Shown piece by piece: positions 20,082 to 28,346 of a stretch of DNA of 64,000 nucleotides. The notes beneath the pieces are model-generated. The model was not told where the DNA came from. It made no database searches and saw only the letters and a list, made by a program, of their open reading frames with translations. A program made the translations under genes and the position numbers. Every line of letters starts with the position of its first letter. The first letter of the stretch is position 1. Source of the DNA: an uncultured Pseudacidovorax sp. (GTDB taxonomy: Bacteria; Pseudomonadota; Gammaproteobacteria; Burkholderiales; Burkholderiaceae_C); assembly GCF_913773995.1 (NCBI RefSeq), contig NZ_CAJYES010000134.1, positions 62,001-126,000 of the forward strand, in the 5' to 3' direction.

Positions 20082-20597
20082 TCAGTAGTTGTTGCCGCCA
20101 CCGCCGCCGTAGCCGCCGCGACCACCGCCGCCACCGCCACCGCCGCGGGGGCCGGTGCCGTAGGGGCTGCGGAAGCTGCCGTCGTTGCCGCCGCCACCGC
20201 CGCCGCCGCGACCACCGTAGCCGCCGCCACCGCTGCGGCCGCCGCCGCCACCGCCGCCGTAACCACCGCCACCACCACCGTAGCCGCCGCCACCGCCGCC
20301 GTAACCGCCGCCACCACCACCGTAGCCGCCGCTACGGGGCGGACGCGGCTCCATGGGGCGCGCTTCGTTGACTACGACACTCCGGCCGCCGAGCGGTTGG
20401 CCGTTCATGCCCTGAATGGCAGCCTGCGCCTCGGCGTCGCTGCCCATTTCCACGAAACCAAAGCCTTTGGAACGGCCGGTTTCGCGCTCCATCATGACCT
20501 TGGCGCTGGTCACTGCGCCGAACTGGCCGAAGGCCTGTTCGAGATCACCGTCGCGCACCGAATAGGGCAGGTTGCCGACGTAGAGTTTGTTGCCCAT
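20082..20597 (-). CDS. glycine-rich RRM RNA-binding protein
   Basis: The 171-residue protein has one RNA recognition motif (residues 1-80) with RNP2 KLYVGNLPY and RNP1 KGFGFVEM. A low-complexity tail follows, made of repeated YGGGGGG and RGGGG units and ending GGYGGGGGNNY. This architecture is shared by cyanobacterial Rbp and plant glycine-rich cold-inducible proteins and is common in Burkholderiales. It probably binds mRNA and may be cold-regulated. ATG 20597 has AGGAG about 8 bases upstream and places RNP2 right after the start. Longer frames reaching 20918 add unconserved sequence from the leader. Confidence 0.92.
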   Translation of the reverse strand: MGNKLYVGNLPYSVRDGDLEQAFGQFGAVTSAKVMMERETGRSKGFGFVEMGSDAEAQAAIQGMNGQPLGGRSVVVNEARPMEPRPPRSGGYGGGGGGYGGGGGGYGGGGGGYGGGGGGGRSGGGGYGGRGGGGGGGNDGSFRSPYGTGPRGGGGGGGGRGGYGGGGGNNY

Positions 20598-20989
20598 GAA
20601 TGGGACTCCTGTAAAACACAAAGAAAAGCAGCGATGGAGTCCCGGGCGCAAGACCCGCAGCATGTTGGCCTGCGGGGCTGACGAAACTGACCGATCACCC
20701 AATGGCCTGCGGCTTTCCGGGCCGAAGGTCCAGCCATTATGGGTGATTTGTTTGGGTGGGGGACAGGAATTTCCCTTGAATTGCAACAACCTCCGTGTGC
20801 GCAAGAAGCTTGCGCACACTGACATCGGCGGCCCGGTCAAAACACATGTTCCTGGCGCAATTGGGTGGGCGTGATCTCGCCGAAGCAAGCGCGGCGCGGT
20901 CATTTTTCTGCTGTGCATTGAGGTCGTCGTCCTGCATCCTCCCCAATAGATTCATGCTGCAGCGCCGCAAGAATCGCTAGAATCCGCCC
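20598..20989 (-). promoter_or_regulatory. long structured leader of the RRM gene
   Basis: This stretch holds no convincing gene. A candidate -10 CATAAT on the minus strand lies near 20740 but has no good -35. Further upstream is a perfect 11-bp inverted repeat, GTGTGCGCAAG-AAG-CTTGCGCACAC (20795-20819). The right end (about 20978-20983, TAGAAT) is a likely -10 for the rightward GDT1 gene, so both promoters share this gap. Confidence 0.5.
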
Positions 20990-20994
20990 CGTCT

Positions 20995-21166
20995 TTGGGG
21001 AGTAGCCGCCTTCCGAGTGCGAGAAGGGCATGCGTCAACAGACTTGTACCGCGCCCCACGCGGAACATGGCGCATGCAGTGAAGACCTGGCGAGACCATT
21101 GACCACGCAGCTTCGGGAACAAGGCCGAAGGCGCTGCGTGGTCGATTGCGTCCTTCGGCCGAGGAA
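20995..21166 (+). promoter_or_regulatory. yybP-ykoY manganese riboswitch
   Basis: The leader shows family hallmarks in order: GGGGAGTAGCCGCC (20997-21010), CATGCGTCAACAGACTTG, and GACCTGGCGAGACCATTGAC (about 21084-21103). An extended hairpin GACCACGCAGC/GCTGCGTGGTC follows. A short TCCT/AGGA hairpin (21151-21165) covers the likely Shine-Dalgarno GAGGAA, suggesting control of translation initiation. yybP-ykoY RNAs bind Mn(II) and activate efflux genes. The gene behind it is a GDT1-family cation transporter, the expected partner. Confidence 0.88.
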
Positions 21167-21178
21167 CCCCACATCTCT

Positions 21179-21751
21179 ATGGAAGCCTTTCTGGTGGCCA
21201 CCGGCATCGTCGCGCTGGCCGAAATGGGTGACAAGACCCAGCTCCTTTCCCTCGTCCTCGCGGCGCGTTTCCGCAAGCCCTGGCCCATCGTGCTGGGGAT
21301 CTTCGCGGCGACGGTCGTCAACCATGCGCTGGCGGGCGCCGTCGGCGCCTGGGTGACCAGCTTTCTCGGGCCCACGGTCCTGCGCTGGATCCTGGGACTG
21401 TCGTTCATCGCGATGGCCGTCTGGATGCTCATTCCCGACAAGCTCGACGAGGACGAGGCGCCGCGCGGTGTCTCCAAGTTCGGCGTCTTCGGCACGACGC
21501 TGGTGGCCTTCTTCCTGGCCGAGATGGGCGACAAGACGCAGATCGCCACCGTGATGCTGGCGGCCCGCTTCACGCACGACTACCTGTGGGTCGTGATCGG
21601 CACGACGCTGGGCATGATGCTGGCCAATGCACCCGTGGTGTGGCTGGGCGAACGCATCGTGCGCAAGGTGCCGATCAAGCTCGTGCACAGCATCTCGGCC
21701 GTGATCTTCCTGATGCTCGGCGTGGCTGCGCTCATCGGCTGGGGCGCCTGA
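21179..21751 (+). CDS. TMEM165/GDT1 (UPF0016) family Mn2+/cation exporter
   Basis: The 190-residue membrane protein has six predicted helices in two homologous halves. Each carries the signature E-M-G-D-K-T-Q (EMGDKTQLLSL near residue 14, EMGDKTQIATV near residue 120). These acidic motifs form the cation path in the GDT1 family, whose bacterial members export Mn(II). ATG 21179 puts the first helix at the N-terminus, and GAGGAA lies about 12 bases upstream. The preceding Mn-sensing riboswitch strongly supports a role in manganese homeostasis. Confidence 0.93.
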   Translation: MEAFLVATGIVALAEMGDKTQLLSLVLAARFRKPWPIVLGIFAATVVNHALAGAVGAWVTSFLGPTVLRWILGLSFIAMAVWMLIPDKLDEDEAPRGVSKFGVFGTTLVAFFLAEMGDKTQIATVMLAARFTHDYLWVVIGTTLGMMLANAPVVWLGERIVRKVPIKLVHSISAVIFLMLGVAALIGWGA

Positions 21752-21805
21752 GGCATGCCCCTCGCCGGGCGGCGACGCCGCCGCCGCCCGGCCTATACTT
21801 TCGAC

Positions 21806-21860
21806 CAGCGCCGATTTGCTCCAGCTTGCGGGCGCTTGATAAATGCAGCTAAAGACGGAT
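21806..21860 (+). promoter_or_regulatory. SAM-II (SAM-alpha) riboswitch
   Basis: The sequence AGCGCC-GATTTG...AGCTTGCGGGCGCT-TGATAAATGCAGCTAAAG follows the SAM-II consensus closely. The P1 strands AGCGCC (21807-21812) and GGCGCT (21831-21836) pair, and the A/U-rich loop and the invariant GCTAAAG (21848-21854) form the pseudoknot. SAM-II binds S-adenosylmethionine and represses methionine synthesis genes, and here it precedes metX directly. Confidence 0.93.
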
Positions 21861-21866
21861 GCCCGC

Positions 21867-21904
21867 AACCCGGCTCGTTTTTGGCGAGGCCGGGTTTTCT
21901 TTTT
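21867..21904 (+). terminator. intrinsic terminator in the metX leader
   Basis: AACCCGGC pairs with GCCGGGTT (21867-21874 with 21889-21896), with a TCG/CGA extension past a bulge, and is followed by TTTTCTTTTTG. It ends only 6 bases before the metX ATG, immediately downstream of the SAM-II aptamer. GCCCGCAA (21861-21868) can alternatively pair with TTGCGGGC (21826-21833) inside the aptamer, a possible antiterminator. Confidence 0.85.
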
Positions 21905-21910
21905 GTTCCC

Positions 21911-23038
21911 ATGTCCTTCGACGTCACACCCCAGTCCATGTCCTTCGCGACGCCGCTGCCACTGCGCAGCGGCACCGCCATCGCCGACTATGCGCTGGCC
22001 TACGAGACCTACGGCACGCTCAATGCCGACCGCAGCAATGCCGTGCTGGTCTGCCATGCGCTCAATGCCTCGCACCACGTGGCCGGCCAGTACGCCGGCC
22101 AGCCGAAGTCGCAGGGTTGGTGGGACAACATGATCGGCCCCGGCAAGTCGGTGGACACCGATCGCTTCTTCGTCATCGGCATCAACAACCTGGGCTCCTG
22201 CTTCGGCTCGACCGGGCCGATGCACACCAATCCCGCGACGGGGCGGCCCTGGGGCGCGGACTTTCCGGTGGTGACGGTGGAGGACTGGGTGGATGCCCAG
22301 GCGCGGCTGCTCGATGCGCTTGGCATCGACACCCTTGCGGCCGTGATGGGCGGCAGCCTGGGCGGCATGCAGGCGCTGTCGTGGACGCTGCAGTACCCCG
22401 AGCGCGTGCGCCACGCCGCGGTGATCGCCAGCGCACCCAACCTGAATGCCGAGAACATCGCCTTCAACGAGGTGGCGCGCCGGGCCATCGTGACCGATCC
22501 CGACTTCCACGGCGGCCACTTCTACGACCACGGCGTGGTGCCCAAGCGCGGGCTGACCATCGCCCGCATGATCGGCCACATCACCTACCTCAGCGACGAT
22601 GTGATGAACGCCAAGTTCGGCCGCCAGCTGCGCGAGGGCATGCAGGTGCGCTACACCACGCACGACGTCGAATTCCAGATCGAGAGCTACCTGCGCCACC
22701 AGGGCGACAAGTTCAGCGAGTACTTCGACGCCAACACCTACCTGCTGATCACCCGCGCGCTCGACTATTTCGACCCTGCCGCCGCCTACGGCGGCAGCCT
22801 GCGCGCCGCCTTCGAGCGGGCGATGGCCAAGTTCCTGCTCGTGAGCTTCACCACCGACTGGCGCTTCTCGCCGGCGCGCAGCCGCGAGATCGTCAAGGCG
22901 CTGCTCGACAACCGCCGCAGCGTCAGCTATGCCGAGATCGACGCGCCGCACGGCCACGACGCCTTCCTGCTGGACGACACCCGTTATCTGGGCATCGTGC
23001 GCGCCTGGTTCGACGGCATCGCGAAGGAGCTCCAATGA
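21911..23038 (+). CDS. metX: homoserine O-acyltransferase (MetX)
   Basis: MetX activates homoserine for methionine synthesis by acetyl or succinyl transfer. The 375-residue alpha/beta hydrolase-fold protein contains [27 protein letters not shown], the nucleophile elbow [12 protein letters not shown], and the C-terminal catalytic Asp/His region ([12 protein letters not shown]). ATG 21911 matches the family N-terminus but has no visible Shine-Dalgarno, because the leader terminator lies just upstream. Some proteobacterial MetX proteins use succinyl-CoA, and the donor cannot be stated from sequence alone. It overlaps metW by 4 bases. Confidence 0.95.
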   Translation: MSFDVTPQSMSFATPLPLRSGTAIADYALAYETYGTLNADRSNAVLVCHALNASHHVAGQYAGQPKSQGWWDNMIGPGKSVDTDRFFVIGINNLGSCFGSTGPMHTNPATGRPWGADFPVVTVEDWVDAQARLLDALGIDTLAAVMGGSLGGMQALSWTLQYPERVRHAAVIASAPNLNAENIAFNEVARRAIVTDPDFHGGHFYDHGVVPKRGLTIARMIGHITYLSDDVMNAKFGRQLREGMQVRYTTHDVEFQIESYLRHQGDKFSEYFDANTYLLITRALDYFDPAAAYGGSLRAAFERAMAKFLLVSFTTDWRFSPARSREIVKALLDNRRSVSYAEIDAPHGHDAFLLDDTRYLGIVRAWFDGIAKELQ

Positions 23039-23622
23039 GCCCGACCCACGACATCAACGACCGCATCGTCCGCTTGGTGCCCGAGGGCGCCCGCGTGCTC
23101 GACCTGGGCTGCGGCGACGGAACGCTCCTGGAGCGCCTGCAGCGCGAGCGCGGCTGCACCGGCTACGGCGTGGAGATCGCCGACGGCAACCTGCTGCAGT
23201 GCGTGCGTCGCGGCGTCGATGTGATCCAGCTGAACCTCGACGAAGGCCTGTCGATGTTCGAGGACGCCAGCTTCGACGTGGTGCTGCAGATCGACACCCT
23301 CCAGCACCTGCGCAATGCCGAGATCATGCTGCGCGAGACGGCGCGTGTGGGCCGCATCGGCATCGTCGCCTTCCCCAACTTCGCGCACTGGCCCAACCGG
23401 TTGAGCATCCTGCAGGGCCGCATGCCCGTCACGCGCCGGTTGCCCTACCAGTGGTACGACACGCCCAACATCCGCGTGGGCACCTTCCGCGACTTCGATG
23501 CGCTGGCGCGCAAGAACCGGCTGCGTGTGCTGGATTCGTTCGGCCTGCAGCAGGGCAGCGAGGTGCGCTGGCTGCCGAACCTGCGCGCGGCGACGGCCGT
23601 GTTCAAGTTCGAGCGGGGCTGA
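23035..23622 (+). CDS. metW: methionine biosynthesis protein MetW
   Basis: The 195-residue protein has an AdoMet-methyltransferase-like core with [13 protein letters not shown] and [13 protein letters not shown], plus the MetW hallmark [10 protein letters not shown] and [12 protein letters not shown]. MetW is the conserved partner of MetX in proteobacteria and is needed for full homoserine acyltransferase function. It starts in an ATGA overlap with metX. Its 3' end overlaps the convergent ion-channel gene by 20 bases. Confidence 0.96.
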   Translation: MSPTHDINDRIVRLVPEGARVLDLGCGDGTLLERLQRERGCTGYGVEIADGNLLQCVRRGVDVIQLNLDEGLSMFEDASFDVVLQIDTLQHLRNAEIMLRETARVGRIGIVAFPNFAHWPNRLSILQGRMPVTRRLPYQWYDTPNIRVGTFRDFDALARKNRLRVLDSFGLQQGSEVRWLPNLRAATAVFKFERG

Positions 23623-24550
23623 GTTCCCCGGCGGGGTGCGGCAGGGCTGTGCCGCAGCGTCGGCAGAAGCGCGCGTCGTCGGCATGGCCGTCTGCGCCGC
23701 AGGCCGGGCAGTGCACATCGGCGGTATCGCGATCGCGCAGGATCTGCAGCCGCCGCTGCGCACCCATCTCTGCCGTCACGATGCCCGTAGGAACGGCCAG
23801 CACGCCCCAGCCGGTCAGCATCATGGCCGAGGCGATCAGCCGGCCGAGGTCGGTGCGGGGCACGAGGTCGCCAAAGCCCACGGTGGTCATGGTCGACACC
23901 GCCCAGTACATGCTGGTGGGAATGCTGGTGAAGCCATGCACCGGGCCCTCGACCACGTACATCAGCGTGCCTGACACCAGCACCAAGAGCATCACGAAGC
24001 CCAGGAAGACGGTGATCTTGCGGCCACTCGCGGTCAGCGCGAGCGCCAGCGTGCGGTACTCATAGGCGTAGCGCGAGAGCTTGAAGATGCGGAACACCCG
24101 CAGCAAGCGCAGCACGCGCACGTCGATCAGGGCGCCCAGCGAGGGCTCCATCGCCACCAGATAGGTGGGCAGCAGCGCCAGCAGGTCGATCACGCCGTAG
24201 AAGCTGAGCGCATAGCGCAGCGGCCGTTGCACGCTCACCAGCCGCGCGACGTACTCCAGGGTGAAGAGCCCTGTGAAGAACCATTCGAGCGCTTGAAGCG
24301 AGGCGCCGTGGCGCGTGCGCATCTGCGCCATGCTCTCCAGCATGACCACGCCCACGCTCACCACGATGGCGGCGATCAGGAGCAGATCGAAGCTGCGACC
24401 GGCCCGCGTCTCCGATTCGAAGATCACGGCGAACAGCGATCGCCGCCAGCCGGACGCAGGCCGCCCGAAGCGGGCATCGGCCGCCCGGTCGTCGAACATG
24501 CCGGGAATGTCTTCATCGGGGAGATGGGCGGGCGCGGGTTGTTGGGCCAT
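23603..24550 (-). CDS. voltage-gated-type potassium/ion channel with C-terminal zinc ribbon
   Basis: The 315-residue membrane protein has six predicted helices. S4 is arginine-rich (DVRVLRLLRVFRIFKLSRY, about 143-161), and the pore loop carries the selectivity filter TVGFGD (223-228). After S6, a cytoplasmic tail has paired cysteines at about 281, 284, 296 and 299 (CPAC...CRRC), a zinc-ribbon. The K+ channel assignment rests on TVGFGD. ATG 24550 is preferred over a start at 24652. It diverges from the bactofilin gene. The zinc ribbon may serve oligomerisation or sensing. Confidence 0.88.
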   Translation of the reverse strand: MAQQPAPAHLPDEDIPGMFDDRAADARFGRPASGWRRSLFAVIFESETRAGRSFDLLLIAAIVVSVGVVMLESMAQMRTRHGASLQALEWFFTGLFTLEYVARLVSVQRPLRYALSFYGVIDLLALLPTYLVAMEPSLGALIDVRVLRLLRVFRIFKLSRYAYEYRTLALALTASGRKITVFLGFVMLLVLVSGTLMYVVEGPVHGFTSIPTSMYWAVSTMTTVGFGDLVPRTDLGRLIASAMMLTGWGVLAVPTGIVTAEMGAQRRLQILRDRDTADVHCPACGADGHADDARFCRRCGTALPHPAGELSPART

Positions 24551-24713
24551 GTGGAAAGGGGAGCGGCGCAGCCGGACGGGGCGGATTCTGACGGCAAGTC
24601 GACATGTCGGGCGACATCCAAGTGCCCGCGGGTTGTTACCGATCTTTCGCAAAGAAGTGTCAACATTCAGAATCAGTTGCCTACCATTGATGCTTTCGCA
24701 AGGAGATCACCCT

Positions 24714-25244
24714 TTGGCTTCGCAATCCCCCTTCTTCGGCAAACGTGACCGTGAACCCACCGACAGTCTGACTTCGAGGCCGGCCCCGCTGATGGGTGCC
24801 AGCACGCTGTCGGGCCATCCTGTGGGCGGTCCGGCGCTAGGCTCGGCACCTGCCGCCACCTCCGCGGCTGCGCAAGCCCCGGCGCAGGAAACTGGCAGCA
24901 AGCTGACCGTCGGCCCCAACATCAAGCTCAAGGGCGTGGAGATCACCGATTGCGACACGCTCGTGGTCGAAGGCACCGTCGAGGCGACGATGGATTCGCG
25001 CGTGATCCAGATCGCCGAGCAGGGCGCCTTCAAGGGCTCGGCCGAGATCGACATCGCCGAAATCCGCGGCTCTTTCGACGGCAATCTGACGGTGCGCCAG
25101 AAGCTGGTGATCCATGCGACCGGCAAGGTGTCGGGCAAGATCCGCTACGGCAAGATCGTGATCGAGGAGGGCGGCCAGCTCTCCGGCGAGATCAGTGTGG
25201 GGACGAGCACCTCCAGCGACGCCAAGCCGGCCCTGGCGGCCTGA
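24714..25244 (+). CDS. bactofilin (polymer-forming cytoskeletal protein)
   Basis: Bactofilins polymerise without nucleotide into membrane-associated filaments with roles in cell shape, stalks or polarity. The 176-residue protein has a disordered Pro/Ala-rich N-terminus and a central DUF583 beta-helix (about 68-160) with repeats such as GVEITDCDTLVVEGTVEA and FDGNLTVRQKLVIHATGKVSG. TTG 24714 is the likely start because AAGGAG lies exactly 8 bases upstream. ATG 24690 lies in frame but would overlap that ribosome site. It stands alone, with no M23 peptidase partner nearby. Confidence 0.88.
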   Translation: MASQSPFFGKRDREPTDSLTSRPAPLMGASTLSGHPVGGPALGSAPAATSAAAQAPAQETGSKLTVGPNIKLKGVEITDCDTLVVEGTVEATMDSRVIQIAEQGAFKGSAEIDIAEIRGSFDGNLTVRQKLVIHATGKVSGKIRYGKIVIEEGGQLSGEISVGTSTSSDAKPALAA

Positions 25245-25257
25245 GCATCGACAGCGT

Positions 25258-26067
25258 TCAGCGGCGCGCAGTTGCTGGCGCGTCGGCCAGTCGCTTCAGA
25301 AGAGCCTCCGCCGCAGCGGGGGCTTTTTCCTTGTGGCCGTTGATGAAGAAGACATAGGTGGGCCGCTCCTTCACCCAGCCACGCGCCTTTGCCGCGAACC
25401 CATCGAGCGCGCTGGGCGCATAGCCATTGGCGAAGCGCGGCTGCGCATTCATGAGCCGTGCATAGACGATGGGCCCTTGCGGGGCATCGAAGGACGGGAA
25501 CTTCGGGCTGTCGGTGAAGACGGTCGCCACCCCATGGCGCTCGGCCAGGGCCTGGTAGGCGGGATCGATGAAGCTCGGATGCCGCACCTCCATCACATGC
25601 TGCAGCGGCAGGCCGTCGACCTTCGGCGGCAGCAGTTCCAGGAAAGCGCCGAAGTCGGCGGCGTCGAACCCATGCGTGGGCATGAACTGCCAGACGATCG
25701 GACCCAGCCGGTCGCCCAGCTCGGCCAGGCCGCTGCCGACGAAGCGCTGCACCGCATCGCCCGCCTTGGCCAGTTCGCGCCGGTGCGTGGTCACGCGGTG
25801 CGCCTTGAGAGAGAAGACGAAGCCCTCGGGCGTGGCTTCGCGCCACTTGCGGAAGGTGTCGGGCTTGAAGGTGCTGTAGAAGGTGCCGTTGACCTCGATG
25901 GCCGTCAGGCGCCGGCTGGCGTGCGCCAGTTCCTGCGCGTGCGGCAGGCCGGGCGGGTAGAAGGTGCCGCGCCAGGGCTCGAAGGTCCAGCCGCCGATGC
26001 CCACGCGCACGGGCGTCTGCGGCGGGGCAGGCAGTTCGGCGGCAGGTGGCGCGGATTTCTTGGGCAT
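25258..26067 (-). CDS. DUF72 family protein
   Basis: The 269-residue protein contains the DUF72/YecE signature near its N-terminus (VRVGIGGWTFEPWRGTFYPPGL) and the downstream conserved segments EVNGTFYSTFKPDTFRKW, FSLKAHR and PIVWQFMP. DUF72 proteins have a TIM-barrel fold and no established function. It ends 13 bases from the convergent bactofilin gene. ATG 26067 was chosen over the longer 26259 frame, which overlaps the divergent peptidase gene. Confidence 0.9.
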   Translation of the reverse strand: MPKKSAPPAAELPAPPQTPVRVGIGGWTFEPWRGTFYPPGLPHAQELAHASRRLTAIEVNGTFYSTFKPDTFRKWREATPEGFVFSLKAHRVTTHRRELAKAGDAVQRFVGSGLAELGDRLGPIVWQFMPTHGFDAADFGAFLELLPPKVDGLPLQHVMEVRHPSFIDPAYQALAERHGVATVFTDSPKFPSFDAPQGPIVYARLMNAQPRFANGYAPSALDGFAAKARGWVKERPTYVFFINGHKEKAPAAAEALLKRLADAPATARR

Positions 26068-26167
26068 GGGCGTGCAGGGGTGATGCGGCTCGCGCACTCT
26101 ACGCCGGGGCCCATCCCGGCGCAAAATGGATCGCTTGCCCGGCCATGTGCCCCACGGAGAACCGCCG

Positions 26168-27679
26168 ATGAACGCCCCCTTGCACAAAGAATTCCCTTCC
26201 GGCCTGCTCGACGCCGAGCGCGCCCTGGCCGACGTCACCGCCCGCTGGGACGGCGACATCGTCCGCCAGCTCAGCGACTACATCGCCATTCCGGCCAAGT
26301 CGCCGGGCTTCGATCCGGACTGGTCGGCCCACGGTTACCTGGAGACGGTGCTGCGCAATGCCGCCGCCTGGGTCGAGGCGCAGAAGATCGAAGGCCTCAA
26401 GCTGGAGATCGTCCGTCTCGAAGGCCGCACGCCGGTGCTGTTCTTCGAGCTGCCCGCCAGCGGCACGTCGATGAACGAGACCGTGCTGATGTACGGCCAC
26501 CTGGACAAGCAGCCCGAGTTCACCGGCTGGCGCCGCGACCTCGGCCCCTGGACGCCCAAGTACGAGGACGGGCTGCTCTATGGCCGCGGTGGCGCGGACG
26601 ATGGTTACGCCATCTACGCCAGCATCGCGGCCATCCAGGCGCTGAAGGCCCAGGGCGTGGCCCACCCGCGCATCGTCGGCTTGATCGAGACCTGCGAGGA
26701 ATCGGGCTCCTATGACCTGCTGCCCTATGTGGACGCGCTTCGCAGCCGCCTGGGCGAGGTGGCGCTGGTGGTCTGCCTGGACTCGGGCGCCGGCAACTAC
26801 GACCAGCTCTGGCTCACCACCTCGCTGCGCGGCCTGGCCGGCGGCACGCTGAAGGTGGAGATCCTCACCGAGGGCATCCATTCGGGCGATGCCTCGGGCC
26901 TGGTGCCGTCGAGCTTTCGCATCATGCGGCAGGTGCTGGACCGGCTGGAGGACAGCAAGACCGGCCGCCTGCTGCCCGCCAGCTTCCATTGCGAGGTGCC
27001 CGCCGAGCGGCTGGCGCAGGCGAAGGCCACGGCCGCCATCCTGGGCGACGAGGTCTACAAACGCTTCCCCTGGGCGCACTACGACTGCGGCGGCGCGACT
27101 GCCTTCGCGCTGCCGACCACCACCGATCCGGTCGAGGCGCTGCTCAACCGCACCTGGCGGCCGACGCTGTCGGTGACCGGCGCCGAGGGCTTCCCGGCAT
27201 TGAAGGACGCCGGCAACGTGCTGCGGCCGTACACGGCGTTCAAGCTCTCGCTGCGCCTGCCGCCGCTGGTGGAGGCGGCGCAGGTGGTGCAGGAGCTGAA
27301 GGCGCTGCTGGAGGACAACGCGCCCTACCAGGCCAAGGTGACCTTCGAGTCGGGTGGCGGCGCCACCGGCTGGAACGCGCCGGCCATGGTGCCGTGGTTC
27401 CAGCAGGCGCTGGACGCTGCCAGCCAGGCCCATTTCGGCGCGCCCTGCGGCTACATCGGCCAGGGCGGCACCATTCCGCTGATGAACATGCTGAGCGCCG
27501 GCTTCCCGAAGGCGCAGATGATGGTGTGTGGCGTGCTCGGGCCCAAGAGCAATGCGCACGGGCCGAACGAGTTCCTGCACGTGCCCTATGCCAAGCGGCT
27601 GACGGCCGCCGTCGCACAGGTGATGGCCGCGATGCCGGCCAAGCACGCGGCCGAACAGGCGGCCGAACAGGCGGCCTGA
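26168..27679 (+). CDS. M20/M25/M40 family metallopeptidase (dipeptidase-like)
   Basis: The 503-residue cytoplasmic protein has the dizinc-site segments of M20 peptidases: MYGHLDKQPE, the bridging aspartate in GRGGADDGYA, the catalytic ETCEESGS, a zinc-ligand aspartate in CLDSGAG and the late histidine in GPKSNAHGPNE. It resembles carnosinase/PepV-like dipeptidases. The dimerisation insert is present. ATG 26168 has GGAG about 8 bases upstream. The C-terminus ends in a short AEQAAEQAA repeat. Substrate unassigned. Confidence 0.92.
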   Translation: MNAPLHKEFPSGLLDAERALADVTARWDGDIVRQLSDYIAIPAKSPGFDPDWSAHGYLETVLRNAAAWVEAQKIEGLKLEIVRLEGRTPVLFFELPASGTSMNETVLMYGHLDKQPEFTGWRRDLGPWTPKYEDGLLYGRGGADDGYAIYASIAAIQALKAQGVAHPRIVGLIETCEESGSYDLLPYVDALRSRLGEVALVVCLDSGAGNYDQLWLTTSLRGLAGGTLKVEILTEGIHSGDASGLVPSSFRIMRQVLDRLEDSKTGRLLPASFHCEVPAERLAQAKATAAILGDEVYKRFPWAHYDCGGATAFALPTTTDPVEALLNRTWRPTLSVTGAEGFPALKDAGNVLRPYTAFKLSLRLPPLVEAAQVVQELKALLEDNAPYQAKVTFESGGGATGWNAPAMVPWFQQALDAASQAHFGAPCGYIGQGGTIPLMNMLSAGFPKAQMMVCGVLGPKSNAHGPNEFLHVPYAKRLTAAVAQVMAAMPAKHAAEQAAEQAA

Positions 27680-27779
27680 AGCAGGTCTGTCGCCGACGCG
27701 GCCCGGCGTTCAGCCTATACGGCGCGTGGGCTGGCCGGCTGATCTGGCCCGCCGGCCCGCCGGCCCGCCGGACCGTCGC

Positions 27780-28217
27780 TCAGCGCCGTCCGAGCAGCGG
27801 GCCCAGCGCCCCCAGCAGATCGCCAAGCCCGCCCGCGCCGGCCGACAGCGACGGCTCCTGATCCGTCAATCGGCCCTGCGGCGTCAGCCGGTCGATCAAC
27901 ACCGGCAGCAGCGTCGCCAGCAACGGCAGCAGGGTCTGCACGTTGAGACCCAGCTTCTGGGCCACGGCACCGATCACCTCCTGGCCGAGCGCGCCTTGCA
28001 CCTGGTCCGGTGACACCGGCTGGTTCTGCCCGGTACCGATCCACGAGCCCACGGCGTCGCCCAGCCCCGCCTGCTGCAGCTTCTGCACCAGGCCTCCCAT
28101 GCCGCCGCTTTCCTGCAGCAGGCTGCCGAAAATGGCGACCGGATCGCTGCCGGGCGAATGCGGTGCCGGTGCGCCGCTGTTGAGCACCTGGCCGAGGACG
28201 GAATCGAGCAAGCCCAT
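27780..28217 (-). CDS. YidB-like (DUF937) protein
   Basis: The 145-residue protein begins MGLLDSVLGQVLN and contains GGLVQKLQQAGLGDAVGSWIGTGQNQPVSP and LGQEVIGAVAQKLGL. This is the YidB/DUF937 pattern of a small alpha-helical cytoplasmic protein of unknown role. The C-terminus is Gly/Leu-rich (GLGDLLGALGPLLG). ATG 28217 has GGAAG upstream. The gap to the convergent M20 gene holds three tandem CCCGCCGG units near 27747-27771 and nothing else recognisable. Confidence 0.88.
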   Translation of the reverse strand: MGLLDSVLGQVLNSGAPAPHSPGSDPVAIFGSLLQESGGMGGLVQKLQQAGLGDAVGSWIGTGQNQPVSPDQVQGALGQEVIGAVAQKLGLNVQTLLPLLATLLPVLIDRLTPQGRLTDQEPSLSAGAGGLGDLLGALGPLLGRR

Positions 28218-28346
28218 GGCTTCTTCCCTGCGAAATGAAAACGAGGCTGCCATTGTTCAGGGCAGCCTCGCGTTCATCGCGAAACGGCGGCGATTTTTCA
28301 GCGAAGCCGTGCGGAATTCACTTTTCGGACACTGTGTTTGACGCAA

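Noticed and set aside
20082-20330. Short tandem GGCGGCGGTTACGG-like repeats resembling a CRISPR or minisatellite
   Set aside because: They are the codons of the Gly-rich tail of the RRM protein, in frame. There are no spacers and no direct repeats with unique intervening DNA.
27747-27771. Three tandem CCCGCCGG units as a possible regulatory repeat
   Set aside because: They are too short, lie in a 100-base gap between convergent genes, and have no accompanying structure.
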